Shown here: in pieces, positions 34,971-42,565 of the stretch
Position numbering within the stretch: position 1 is the stretch's first letter
Layout: every line of letters starts with the position of its first letter
Translations under genes and position numbers: made by a program
Source of the DNA: JAISGQ01 sp045604965
GTDB taxonomy: Bacteria > Bacillota > Clostridia > Oscillospirales > Acutalibacteraceae
NCBI GenBank assembly: GCA_045604965.1
Contig: JAZUPB010000053.1
Span: 171,600 to 235,599, forward strand
Length of the DNA: 64,000 nt
Direction: 5' to 3'
The notes under the pieces: generated by a model
The model's database searches: none
What the model saw: only the letters and a program-made list of their open reading frames with translations
Told to the model about the DNA's origin: nothing

Positions 34971-35005
34971 CAAACGGCTTCAGAAATATCTGAAGCCGTT
35001 GTTCT
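34971..35005. terminator. Bidirectional intrinsic terminator
   Basis: The 11-bp stem AACGGCTTCAG/CTGAAGCCGTT has T-rich tails both ways. It ends the plus-strand RNA and the convergent thioesterase gene. Confidence 0.85.
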
Positions 35006-35006
35006 T

Positions 35007-35732
35007 TTAATTATTCTTATTAAATTTGACAATTGTATGAAGCACAGCGTTGTCCGCACTTCTAAACACTACGGTGTAAGCATCGTCACTTTCACAGTAC
35101 AGACATCTTATTTCTGTGTTTTCCGGTATCTCCTGCTTATATACTACGTCAAAATCCAATTCCGAAGCCAGATCCCTTACTGCCTCAGGCAGAATGTGTT
35201 CTGCAATATCCAGGTAATATGTATTGTTCAAATGGCCGTACATATCCATAAATCGCCAGTCAGCCATAAAGGTGCGCTCAAAATCATATGTCTCCGGCTC
35301 AGTGATTCTGGGCATTCTGAATTCATTGTAATTGGTATGGGTGGGATCAGGAGCGTAGGCTTTCACCTCATCTGCTGTTATTTTTACAGGCTTTTTGGTG
35401 GTAATATCAACTCTTGCCCAGTCGGAAAGCACAGTTGCAAGAAGTTCTCCTCCGCTGCTGCGAATTTCATATTCTCTTGTGGAAGTTATATTTTTAAACT
35501 GTGTAGGCCAGGTAAATATCTCTATCTCAGTTCCGTACATCGGACATTTCATCATATTCACTCTGTAGCCATGCAGCAACCATCTGCGATCTGAATCACC
35601 CAATCGTTCGCCGCAGGTTTCTGCATGCATTGTTGCCACATCCACCAACATATTAAGCAGTTCACTGTTTTTCAGCTTAAAATTCTTATCTACTGCCCGA
35701 AATCCTATATAAAACTTTCTTGAAAACGCCAT
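35007..35732 (-). CDS. Acyl-ACP thioesterase family protein
   Basis: The 241-aa protein has two hotdog domains as in plant FatA/FatB and bacterial acyl-ACP thioesterases, which release fatty acids from acyl carrier protein. Domain 1 spans about 1-130 (LNMLVDVATMHAE, WARVDITTKKP). Domain 2 has DMYGHLNNTYYLDIAEHI with the catalytic Asn/His region. The ribosome binding site is AAGGGG. It is monocistronic with its own promoter. The chain-length preference cannot be read from the sequence. Confidence 0.88.
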   Translation of the reverse strand: MAFSRKFYIGFRAVDKNFKLKNSELLNMLVDVATMHAETCGERLGDSDRRWLLHGYRVNMMKCPMYGTEIEIFTWPTQFKNITSTREYEIRSSGGELLATVLSDWARVDITTKKPVKITADEVKAYAPDPTHTNYNEFRMPRITEPETYDFERTFMADWRFMDMYGHLNNTYYLDIAEHILPEAVRDLASELDFDVVYKQEIPENTEIRCLYCESDDAYTVVFRSADNAVLHTIVKFNKNN

Positions 35733-35766
35733 CTTAAATCCCCTTTTTATCTATCTTGTATTGCAT

Positions 35767-35795
35767 ATTATATCACTGTTTCAAAGCACAGACAA
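35767..35795 (-). promoter_or_regulatory. Promoter of the thioesterase gene
   Basis: Minus strand: TTGTCT, 17-bp spacer, TATAAT, about 35 bp from the start codon. Confidence 0.7.
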
Positions 35796-35800
35796 GCACA

Positions 35801-35836
35801 AAAACAAAGCCTCCGAGATATGGAGGCTTTGTTTTT
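35801..35836 (-). terminator. Intrinsic terminator
   Basis: AAAACAAAGCCTCC pairs with GGAGGCTTTGTTTT just after the stop of the small membrane protein gene at 35844. It overlaps the region just upstream of the thioesterase promoter. Confidence 0.85.
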
Positions 35837-35843
35837 TATACGC

Positions 35844-36275
35844 TTATTTAAAAAGGTTATCTAAAATTACAGTATAGTAGCTTGAGCTTACACCTTCCAC
35901 ACAGGATACAAGTGTTGACAATGTGCAGATACCGCTGAACACAGTACCGATAATGCCGAGAATCTTGCCGGCTTTATTCATACCGTTTGCGGTATTCTTA
36001 CGCGCAATCCCCGAAGTGATAATGGCAGCAATGCCACCTCCAAGACCTATAAAGGGAATATAGCAGAAAACGATAGAACAAATTCCGCATACTAATGATA
36101 TTATAGAAAGTGTCAGATTGGTCTTTTTTGCCACCTGACCTGCAGGCTGGGTGTAAACAGGCTGCTGAGTATACTGGGGCTGTGGCTGATATACCGCAGG
36201 CTTAGTTTCGGACATAGGAACGGGAGTCTGTGTGTTTTGGTTATAATTCTGAAGATAATTCTGATTGTTATCCAT
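35844..36275 (-). CDS. Small Gln/Pro-rich membrane protein, DUF4190-like
   Basis: The 143-aa protein has a disordered N-terminus rich in Asn, Gln, Pro and Tyr (about 1-60) and two hydrophobic helices (about 65-95 and 108-130) split by a short basic loop. This resembles DUF4190 proteins of unknown function. Three relatives with the same plan are in this window (36457, 47295 and 47856). The start is the ATG after AAAGGAAAATACTACATA. Confidence 0.75.
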   Translation of the reverse strand: MDNNQNYLQNYNQNTQTPVPMSETKPAVYQPQPQYTQQPVYTQPAGQVAKKTNLTLSIISLVCGICSIVFCYIPFIGLGGGIAAIITSGIARKNTANGMNKAGKILGIIGTVFSGICTLSTLVSCVEGVSSSYYTVILDNLFK

Positions 36276-36333
36276 TATGTAGTATTTTCCTTTCACTTGT
36301 AATTTTGTGCTGCAGATAACTTTACACATTTAT

Positions 36334-36362
36334 ATAATATCATTTTCTGTTATATTATGCAA
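36334..36362 (-). promoter_or_regulatory. Promoter of the small membrane protein gene
   Basis: Minus strand: TTGCAT, 17-bp spacer, TATTAT. Confidence 0.65.
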
Positions 36363-36401
36363 TAAAATATTGGCTATTAGGTATTCGCCCTCAAATTATG
36401 C

Positions 36402-36434
36402 ATAAAAAGAAGCCTCCGGTTTCCCGGAGGCTTC
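36402..36434 (-). terminator. Intrinsic terminator
   Basis: GAAGCCTCCGG pairs with CCGGAGGCTTC and is followed by TTTTT on the minus strand. Confidence 0.85.
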
Positions 36435-36456
36435 CATATTCACTCAATTGTGCAGA

Positions 36457-36840
36457 TTAATAATCCCAATCGTAATCGCTGTAGTAGGAATACTCATAGT
36501 CGTTGAGTGCTTTCTCTGCTGCGCAAGTGCAAGCGGACCAAGCAATACCGAATACGATTGCAAGAGCAGCGCCGATGATACCAAGGGTCATACCAAGCTT
36601 TGACTTCGGTGTCTCACCGTTCTTCTTCTTAACGATGATTGCAATAACGATTGCTGCGATAGAGGTGGTAAGTGCAGACCAACCTACCCAGCACAGTGCA
36701 AGACCACAGATGCCGCATACAAAAGATACGATGCTGAGGATAACCCATACTTTCGGGGTCTGTGCCTGCTGTGCAGCGGGCTCCTGTACTACTGCTTCCT
36801 CTACTACGGGCTGAGTCTCATAGTTCTGATTGTTGTCCAT
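36457..36840 (-). CDS. Small membrane protein, DUF4190-like paralogue
   Basis: This 127-aa protein has a disordered Glu/Gln/Ala N-terminus (about 1-28), two helices (about 30-68 with CGICGLALCWVGW, and 82-105) and a Tyr/Asp tail ending in YYSDYDWDY. It shares the MDNNQNY opening with the neighbour at 35844, which suggests a tandem duplication. The ribosome binding site is GAGAGGAGA. Confidence 0.75.
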   Translation of the reverse strand: MDNNQNYETQPVVEEAVVQEPAAQQAQTPKVWVILSIVSFVCGICGLALCWVGWSALTTSIAAIVIAIIVKKKNGETPKSKLGMTLGIIGAALAIVFGIAWSACTCAAEKALNDYEYSYYSDYDWDY

Positions 36841-36891
36841 TTTTCTTCTCCTCTCGTTATGTATGATTGCAGAAAACTTTTCTACATCATC

Positions 36892-36919
36892 ATTTTATCA
36901 CATTCTATGCCTATTTCAA
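36892..36919 (-). promoter_or_regulatory. Promoter of the 127-aa membrane protein gene
   Basis: Minus strand: TTGAAA, 16-bp spacer, TAAAAT. Confidence 0.6.
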
Positions 36920-36990
36920 TCACAAAATTACTATTTTTACGTTTTATTAATGAATTAAACGTTTTTATTTTTGTAAAAGTGATATATTTT

Positions 36991-37026
36991 ATCCCCTGAG
37001 TATTGCAAGTAAATACTCAGGGGATA
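36991..37026 (-). terminator. Hairpin at the 3' end of pnp
   Basis: A 14-bp perfect stem (ATCCCCTGAGTATT with its complement) lies just after the pnp stop. No clear U-run follows, so it may act as a 3' stabiliser rather than a full terminator. Confidence 0.6.
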
Positions 37027-37040
37027 ATTAAGTTTAATTA

Positions 37041-39248
37041 TTACTGATTGTTATCGTTCCTTCTGAGAGGTCTGCGATCATTGCGATCTCCTCTGTTATT
37101 GTCGCGGCGCTCGGTTCGGGGACGCTCTGAAATGGTGTTTTCAGGAACAAGACCCTCTATCTCAATAAGAGCATCGCGGCGGGAGAGGTTGAGTCTGCCC
37201 TTGTCATCGATCTCAAGAACCTTTACCATAACTCTGTCGCCAACGTTTACAGCATCGGTAACCTTCTCAGTGCGCTTTACATCGAGACGGCTGATGTGAA
37301 CAAGACCTTCCTTGCCGGGAGCAATCTCAACAAAAGCACCGAAGTCCATAATTCTGGTAACGATACCGTTGTAGAAGGAACCGGGCTCGGGATCGTGAGC
37401 AATAGTCTCAACGATCTGGAGTGCACGGCGGCAGTTCTCAATGTCAACGCCGCAGATGAACACCTTACCGTCATCCTCGATATCAACCTTGACTTCGCAC
37501 TCAGCAGCGATCTTCTGAATGACCTTACCGCCGGAACCGATGACCTCGCGGATTTTATCAACAGGAACTGTAGTGGAGAGCATCTTGGGTGCGTACTTGG
37601 AAAGCTCTGCTCTGGGTTCGGGGATAGCCTTGAGCATAATCTCATCAAGGATATAGTTACGTGCAACGTGAGTCTTCTCGATTGCTTCCTTGACGATTTC
37701 AGGGGTAAGACCATCGATCTTGAGGTCCATCTGGATAGCAGTGATGCCGTCGTGAGTACCTGCTACCTTAAAGTCCATATCGCCGAAGAAGTCCTCAAGA
37801 CCCTGGATATCGACCATAGTCATCCAACGGTCGCCCTCGGTGATAAGACCGCAGGAAATACCAGCAACGGGAGCCTTGATGGGAACGCCTGCATCCATAA
37901 GAGCAAGGGTAGATCCGCATACAGAGCCCTGAGAGGTGGAACCGTTAGATGATACGACTTCGGAAACAAGGCGAAGTGCATAGGGGAACTCGGTCTCGGA
38001 GGGGATTACAGGGAGAAGTGCTCTCTCAGCAAGTGCACCGTGACCGATCTCGCGGCGTCCGGGGCCTCTGGAAGGCTTTGTTTCGCCGACAGAATAGGAC
38101 GGGAAGTTATAGTGATGCATATATCTCTTGAATTCCTCGTCATCTATGCCGTCAAGAAGCTGACGGTCGCTGACAGGACCGAGAGTACAGATGGTGAGAA
38201 CCTGGGTCTGACCTCTGGTGAAGAGACCTGAACCGTGAACTCTGGGAAGAATTCCTACTTCGGAAGCGAGAGGACGAATATCATTCATACCTCTGCCGTC
38301 AACACGCTTCTGCTCATCAAGAAGCCAGCGGCGAACTACAAACTTCTGGGTCTTATAGAGACACTCATCGATCTTTGCCTCAGATTCAGGATAAATCTCA
38401 TCAAACTTTGCGTGTACAGCCTCATAGATGGGCTTGAGGTTAGCATCTCTGACAGTCTTGTCGTCTGTGTCGAGCGCAACCTTAATATCCTCGATAGCAA
38501 ATTCCTTGATTGCTTCGAACATATCGTGATCGGGCTCGTTGGAGGGATAGGAGAACTTCTCCTTGCCGATCTCTGCCTGAATACCCTTGATAAACTCAAT
38601 AACTGCCTGGTTTGCCTCGTGACCAGCCATAATGCCGTTGTACATTACATCATCGGGGATGCAGTCAGCACCGGCTTCGATCATTGCTATCTTCTTGTCG
38701 GTAGAAGCGACAGTAACGCTCATACGGTTGGTCTTCTTCTGCTCTGCGGTGGGGTTGATTACGATCTCGCCGTCAACATAGCCTACAGATACTGCGGAGA
38801 TAGGACCGTTCCAGGGAATATCTGAAATGGAGATTGCAATGGAAGTACCGATCATTGCGGTGATCTCAGGAGAGCAGTCGGGGTCAACTGCCATAACGGT
38901 TGCAACGATTGCAACGTCGTTTCTCATATCCTTCGGGAAAAGAGGACGAACAGGACGGTCGATAACGCGGGATGCAAGGATCGCCTTATCGGAAGGTCTT
39001 CCCTCTCTCTTGAGGAAGGAACCGGGAATCTTACCTACTGCATAGAGCTTCTCCTCGAAGTCAACGGAAAGGGGGAAGAAATCGATGCCGTCACGGGGCT
39101 TTGCAGATGCGGTAACTGCAACGTGTACACAGGTTTCGCCGTAGCGAACAAGGCAGGAACCGTTTGCCAGCTGAGCCATCTTACCTGTCTCAACTACAAG
39201 AGGTCTGCCTGCAAGGGTAGTTTCAAATACTTTGAAATTCTCAAACAT
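37041..39248 (-). CDS. pnp: Polyribonucleotide nucleotidyltransferase
   Basis: The 735-aa PNPase degrades RNA 3'-5' by phosphorolysis and works in mRNA turnover. It has two RNase PH domains (about 10-230 and 305-545; FSYPSNEPDHD lies in the linker and RGPGRREIGHGALAERAL in the second), a KH domain with VIGSGGKVIQKI (about 562-573) and an S1 domain (about 620-690), then an Arg/Asp/Asn-rich tail. It follows rpsO as in many bacteria. A 22-bp near-continuous hairpin lies in the gap (39299-39353). Confidence 0.97.
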   Translation of the reverse strand: MFENFKVFETTLAGRPLVVETGKMAQLANGSCLVRYGETCVHVAVTASAKPRDGIDFFPLSVDFEEKLYAVGKIPGSFLKREGRPSDKAILASRVIDRPVRPLFPKDMRNDVAIVATVMAVDPDCSPEITAMIGTSIAISISDIPWNGPISAVSVGYVDGEIVINPTAEQKKTNRMSVTVASTDKKIAMIEAGADCIPDDVMYNGIMAGHEANQAVIEFIKGIQAEIGKEKFSYPSNEPDHDMFEAIKEFAIEDIKVALDTDDKTVRDANLKPIYEAVHAKFDEIYPESEAKIDECLYKTQKFVVRRWLLDEQKRVDGRGMNDIRPLASEVGILPRVHGSGLFTRGQTQVLTICTLGPVSDRQLLDGIDDEEFKRYMHHYNFPSYSVGETKPSRGPGRREIGHGALAERALLPVIPSETEFPYALRLVSEVVSSNGSTSQGSVCGSTLALMDAGVPIKAPVAGISCGLITEGDRWMTMVDIQGLEDFFGDMDFKVAGTHDGITAIQMDLKIDGLTPEIVKEAIEKTHVARNYILDEIMLKAIPEPRAELSKYAPKMLSTTVPVDKIREVIGSGGKVIQKIAAECEVKVDIEDDGKVFICGVDIENCRRALQIVETIAHDPEPGSFYNGIVTRIMDFGAFVEIAPGKEGLVHISRLDVKRTEKVTDAVNVGDRVMVKVLEIDDKGRLNLSRRDALIEIEGLVPENTISERPRTERRDNNRGDRNDRRPLRRNDNNQ

Positions 39249-39298
39249 TTTAAGCTGTCCTTTCTTTTTATTTTAGTTTGGTTTCGGCAGACAGCATA

Positions 39299-39353
39299 GC
39301 AATAAAACCGTATTTCCACGCGAAATTAACACGTGAAACCACCGTTTTACCGC
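39299..39353 (-). promoter_or_regulatory. Long hairpin between rpsO and pnp
   Basis: On the minus-strand RNA, GCGGTAAAACGGTGGTTTCACG pairs with CGTGGAAATACGGTTTTATTGC over 22 positions with two mismatches. It starts about 50 nt before the pnp start. Such a stem is a likely RNase III substrate. In E. coli an equivalent hairpin underlies PNPase autoregulation; the same role here is inferred. Confidence 0.7.
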
Positions 39354-39416
39354 TAAGCCTCTGCCCTTTTCTTTCTGATTTGGGATTTGCCTGTGACCGC
39401 TTAAATAACGGCAAAC

Positions 39417-39446
39417 GGGCAAGCGCATAAGATAACACGCTTGCCC
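39417..39446 (-). terminator. Hairpin after rpsO, possible attenuator
   Basis: The stem GGGCAAGCG/CGCTTGCCC lies 15 nt after the rpsO stop. It is followed by GTTTGCCGTTATTT, a poor U-run, so partial readthrough into pnp is expected. Confidence 0.55.
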
Positions 39447-39461
39447 CGAATTACGCCCTTA

Positions 39462-39725
39462 TTACTTACGGATGCCGAGCTGTGCGATGATTGCACGGTA
39501 ACGCTCGATGTCAATCTTGGTAAGATAGTTGAGAAGGTTTCTTCTCTGACCGATCATCTTGAAGAGGCCGCGACGGCTGTGATGGTCGTTCTTGTGCTCC
39601 TTGAGGTGCTCGGTGAGGTCGCTGATTCTCTTGGTGAGAACTGCGATCTGAACCTCAGGAGAACCTGTGTCGCCTTCGTGACGTGCGTACTTCTGCATTA
39701 TAGCGGTCTTTTCTTCTCTGGTCAT
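39462..39725 (-). CDS. rpsO: 30S ribosomal protein S15
   Basis: The 87-aa protein binds 16S rRNA in the platform of the 30S subunit. It shows the family pattern GDTGSPEVQIAVLTKRI and HSRRGLFKMIGQRRNLLNYL. The ATG behind GAGGTGGTTATAACA is used, not the GTG within that site. A strong promoter lies about 105 bp upstream, and pnp follows. Confidence 0.97.
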   Translation of the reverse strand: MTREEKTAIMQKYARHEGDTGSPEVQIAVLTKRISDLTEHLKEHKNDHHSRRGLFKMIGQRRNLLNYLTKIDIERYRAIIAQLGIRK

Positions 39726-39831
39726 TGTTATAACCACCTCTTTAAATACTCCCGTAAAAATCGCAGGTAAGGGTATCGGTGCTCCTTAATAAAAGGCATT
39801 CGCCCATATCCGCGACATTCGGTGCTTGAGC

Positions 39832-39860
39832 ATTTTACCATATGATTCGTCGTTCGTCAA
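39832..39860 (-). promoter_or_regulatory. Promoter of rpsO-pnp
   Basis: Minus strand: TTGACG, 17-bp spacer, TAAAAT, with a leader of about 100 nt. Confidence 0.8.
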
Positions 39861-39875
39861 GCATTAAAAGATAAC

Positions 39876-39906
39876 TTGACATTTTTATTAATATAAGTAT
39901 TATAAT
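39876..39906 (+). promoter_or_regulatory. Promoter of the lipoprotein-L,D-transpeptidase unit
   Basis: TTGACA is followed by TATTAT at 16 bp or TATAAT at 19 bp. It lies 16 bp from the divergent rpsO promoter. Confidence 0.65.
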
Positions 39907-39949
39907 AAATAATAACAAAATTATTACAAAAAGCAAAGGAAGATGTTGT

Positions 39950-40513
39950 ATGAAAAAGTTTTTCTGTATTATTCTTTCCACTATGCTGATAATGCTCTGC
40001 GCCTGCGCTCAGGCTGAAGCTCCCGAGAGCAGTTCTAAGGCGGGACTTACCGAAAAAGATATCGCTGTTGTTATCGGCGGAGCCAAATACACTATCAATG
40101 AAAAGGCCGCTTCCCTTATCGCCGCTCTCGGCGACACTACCACCTATGATGAAGCCGACAGCTGCGCTTACGACGGCCTTGATAAGTATTATTATTACGA
40201 AAAAGAGGATGGCACTTCCCTCACCCTCTTTACGATTCCTCTTATGGACGGCGAAGACACCATATGTCAAATCGAAACCACCGACCCCGCTGTGAAAACA
40301 GCCGCCGGAATCGGTGTGGGCAGCAGCCTTTCCGACGTTATCAACGCTTATGGTGATAACTATGCCTGCCCCGACGGAAGCACCTACTACTATCTGCTCG
40401 GCGTTTCCAACGCTGCTGAGGCAGAAAATCTTCTCGTTCCACATATTTACTTTGTAGTTGAGAACGACACTGTAACTTCCCTTAGCATTTACAGTGCAAG
40501 AAACAATGGGTGA
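39950..40513 (+). CDS. Putative lipoprotein of unknown function
   Basis: The 187-aa protein begins with a lipoprotein signal (MKKFFCIILSTMLIMLCAC). The rest is a small soluble, acidic, Tyr-rich domain with VGSSLSDVINAYGD near residue 125. That phrase is typical of clostridial lipoproteins that follow a GxxxxxVxxxyG pattern. The ribosome binding site is AAAGGAAG. The L,D-transpeptidase gene starts 6 bp after its stop, so the two are co-expressed and an envelope role is likely. Confidence 0.75.
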   Translation: MKKFFCIILSTMLIMLCACAQAEAPESSSKAGLTEKDIAVVIGGAKYTINEKAASLIAALGDTTTYDEADSCAYDGLDKYYYYEKEDGTSLTLFTIPLMDGEDTICQIETTDPAVKTAAGIGVGSSLSDVINAYGDNYACPDGSTYYYLLGVSNAAEAENLLVPHIYFVVENDTVTSLSIYSARNNG

Positions 40514-40519
40514 TAACGT

Positions 40520-42451
40520 ATGAATAATCACAACAGAAATCCGCATTCTAACAGAAATATAAATTCTCAGAAGGAGCAATGGTGTATAGGCGCATTTGCC
40601 AGAGGCCTCAATGCACTGAACGAGCCTTCAGAAGACCGTGAACCGAAAGAACGAAGAACTTCATTTGGTTATGTTTTTCATTCTGCTGTCTCTCCCGAAA
40701 TAAAGCAGGAGCGTTCGGTTTTTCAAAGGATACTTCCATTTTTGTTCTTGATATCCGTAATCGCTTTGGTTGTGTTTATTTTGGTCAACTATCTGCCAAA
40801 ATGCGGTGCCCCATCTTTGCCCGGTTCCCTTGGTACAGTCTCTGAAAGTGACATTGTATCTGGAAGCAACTTCACTGAGGATAGTGTATTTTCTGTTGAC
40901 AAGATAGAGGGCAATGTGCTTGGTACAGGCTTTTCCATCGCAGAACAAAGCGTTTATGCAGCACCCTCTGAGGAAAGTGCTGTTGTCGCTTCTGTTATAC
41001 TGGACGAAATGCTCCTTGTATACGGTTATGAGGATGGATTTTATTATGTTTCTACCCTTGAAAATCCGGTTTACGGATATGTCAAGGCTGATAAGATCGA
41101 CACCGGCGGCATCGATCTTACAAACCCTGATGCCCCTACACAGATTATTGACGAGGAAACCGGTGAAATCACCATCGCATCTGAGTCCGAGGAGACCAAG
41201 GTCACTAAAACCACAACAAAGGCTACCACCAAAACTACCACTTCTACCAAAACTACCACATCAACTAGGTCTAAAACAACAACCACCACAAGATCAACAT
41301 CTTCCGGTGAAACAACCCAAAAGAGCACTACAACCACAACCAAACTTTCTCCGGAAAATTTCCCGACCAATTCTTCTCCTTATTTTATACTGGTGGAGAA
41401 GGGCTCTCACACCATAACAATATATTCAAAGGATGAGAACGGCAAATATACCCGTGAGCTGCGCTCATATCTAACTGCAACGGGACGAACCTCAAGTCTG
41501 ACTCCTATCGGTCTTTTCAAGATCGGTGCAAAAGAGAAATGGCACGCCTGGGGATCCAAGAGTTTTTCTCCATATTGTTCTCGTTATTACGGAGGACTTT
41601 TCTTCCACGGCCCCCTGTATACACAAAAGAATTTCGGTGCACTTAAAGAAAGCAGTGTTGCTGCTATCGGAACGAATGCCTCTTCAGGTTGTATGAGAAC
41701 CAGCTGTCAGGCTGCATACTTCATTTATCGATTCTGTCCTACGGGCACATACGTAAAGATCGTTAGCGGCTCTCCGCTTAAAAACTCCGCGTCCAAGCCC
41801 AGTATATCATCTCAGTATGTTGACCCTGCAACCGGTGAGGTTCCTGTTGCCGGAGTTTCCTTGTCTCCCGGTTCGGCAACATTGAAAATCGGTGAAACAT
41901 TGACTCTCTCAGCTGATATTTCTCCGAATTCCGCCAGTGAAAAGGCCTGCAGATGGCTTTCAAGCAATACAGGTGTGGCCTCGGTAAGCTCAAAGGGCGT
42001 TGTCACCGCAAAGAAAGCCGGTACCTGTACAATCACCGTTACAACAGTTGACGGAGAATATACTGATAAATGTACCATTACTGTAGTCGATCCTTCGGCA
42101 ACCACAACGACGTCGAAAACTACAGCTACTACAACTGTAAAAACCACTACTTCTTCAAAGACAACAGGTTCATCATCTTCTGCAACCACTCAGACTTCAG
42201 CAACAAAAACCACATCATCAACAACTGAAAAAACATCCGCTGAGCCTACTTCTGCTGAACCTACATCGTCTTCCACCGAAAAGACTACCACCACCGAGAA
42301 AACAACAACTACCGAATCAACAACAAGCACTGAAAAAACTACCACTACCGAAAAGACCACAACCACTGAGAAGCCAACGACTGAAAAAACTACCACCACT
42401 ACAAAAGCGACCACCACAACTGTTTCCTCGGAGGAAAGCGGTACCGAATAG
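40520..42451 (+). CDS. L,D-transpeptidase with SH3, Big_2 and Thr-rich segments
   Basis: The 643-aa protein has, in order, a cytoplasmic N-terminus, one transmembrane helix (about 72-92), an SH3-like domain (about 145-195), a Thr/Lys linker (about 222-285), a YkuD L,D-transpeptidase domain (about 290-415), a Big_2 immunoglobulin-like domain (about 438-520) and a 120-residue Thr-rich tail with TTTTEK repeats. The catalytic Cys is about residue 391 in SSGCMRTS; the usual SHGC His is Ser here. The family makes 3-3 peptidoglycan cross-links or attaches proteins to the wall. It is the first of three such genes within 6 kb. Confidence 0.88.
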   Translation: MNNHNRNPHSNRNINSQKEQWCIGAFARGLNALNEPSEDREPKERRTSFGYVFHSAVSPEIKQERSVFQRILPFLFLISVIALVVFILVNYLPKCGAPSLPGSLGTVSESDIVSGSNFTEDSVFSVDKIEGNVLGTGFSIAEQSVYAAPSEESAVVASVILDEMLLVYGYEDGFYYVSTLENPVYGYVKADKIDTGGIDLTNPDAPTQIIDEETGEITIASESEETKVTKTTTKATTKTTTSTKTTTSTRSKTTTTTRSTSSGETTQKSTTTTTKLSPENFPTNSSPYFILVEKGSHTITIYSKDENGKYTRELRSYLTATGRTSSLTPIGLFKIGAKEKWHAWGSKSFSPYCSRYYGGLFFHGPLYTQKNFGALKESSVAAIGTNASSGCMRTSCQAAYFIYRFCPTGTYVKIVSGSPLKNSASKPSISSQYVDPATGEVPVAGVSLSPGSATLKIGETLTLSADISPNSASEKACRWLSSNTGVASVSSKGVVTAKKAGTCTITVTTVDGEYTDKCTITVVDPSATTTTSKTTATTTVKTTTSSKTTGSSSSATTQTSATKTTSSTTEKTSAEPTSAEPTSSSTEKTTTTEKTTTTESTTSTEKTTTTEKTTTTEKPTTEKTTTTTKATTTTVSSEESGTE

Positions 42452-42457
42452 CCGTCC

Positions 42458-42491
42458 AAAAAGCTGCTGCACATTGTGCAGCAGCTTTTTT
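42458..42491 (+). terminator. Intrinsic terminator
   Basis: AAAAAGCTGCTGCAC pairs with GTGCAGCAGCTTTTT, with a T-run after it. Confidence 0.88.
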
Positions 42492-42501
42492 CAATATATG
42501 A

Positions 42502-42530
42502 TTGTAAAATTATCTGCAGTATGTTATAAT
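42502..42530 (+). promoter_or_regulatory. Promoter of pepT
   Basis: TTGTAA, 17-bp spacer, TATAAT, about 35 bp before the start codon. Confidence 0.75.
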
Positions 42531-42565
42531 GTGGGCTACCCTTTTTAAAAGGACGTGTTTATTTT

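Larger units (their letters stand above)
34527..35005 (+). ncRNA. Probable structured RNA of about 480 nt
   Basis: Between a strong promoter and a bidirectional terminator (AACGGCTTCAG/CTGAAGCCGTT, 34974-35001) there is no normal gene. Several hairpins are separated by A-rich linkers: GCTTCGATA/TATCGAAGC (34605-34649, with inner ACCG/CGGT), GCGGCT/AGCCGC (34759-34773) and a nested GTGAGT/ACTCAC element (34896-34953) with inner TAGTTG/CAGCTA and CCGG-AAAA-CCGG. The size and style resemble the large ornate bacterial RNAs. I cannot assign a family. A short reading frame lies in its 5' part. Confidence 0.55.

Noticed and set aside
41160..42450. Repeated ACA/ACC/ACT runs that look like a tandem DNA repeat or CRISPR
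   Set aside because: They are in-frame Thr-rich coding sequence with variable units and no spacers.
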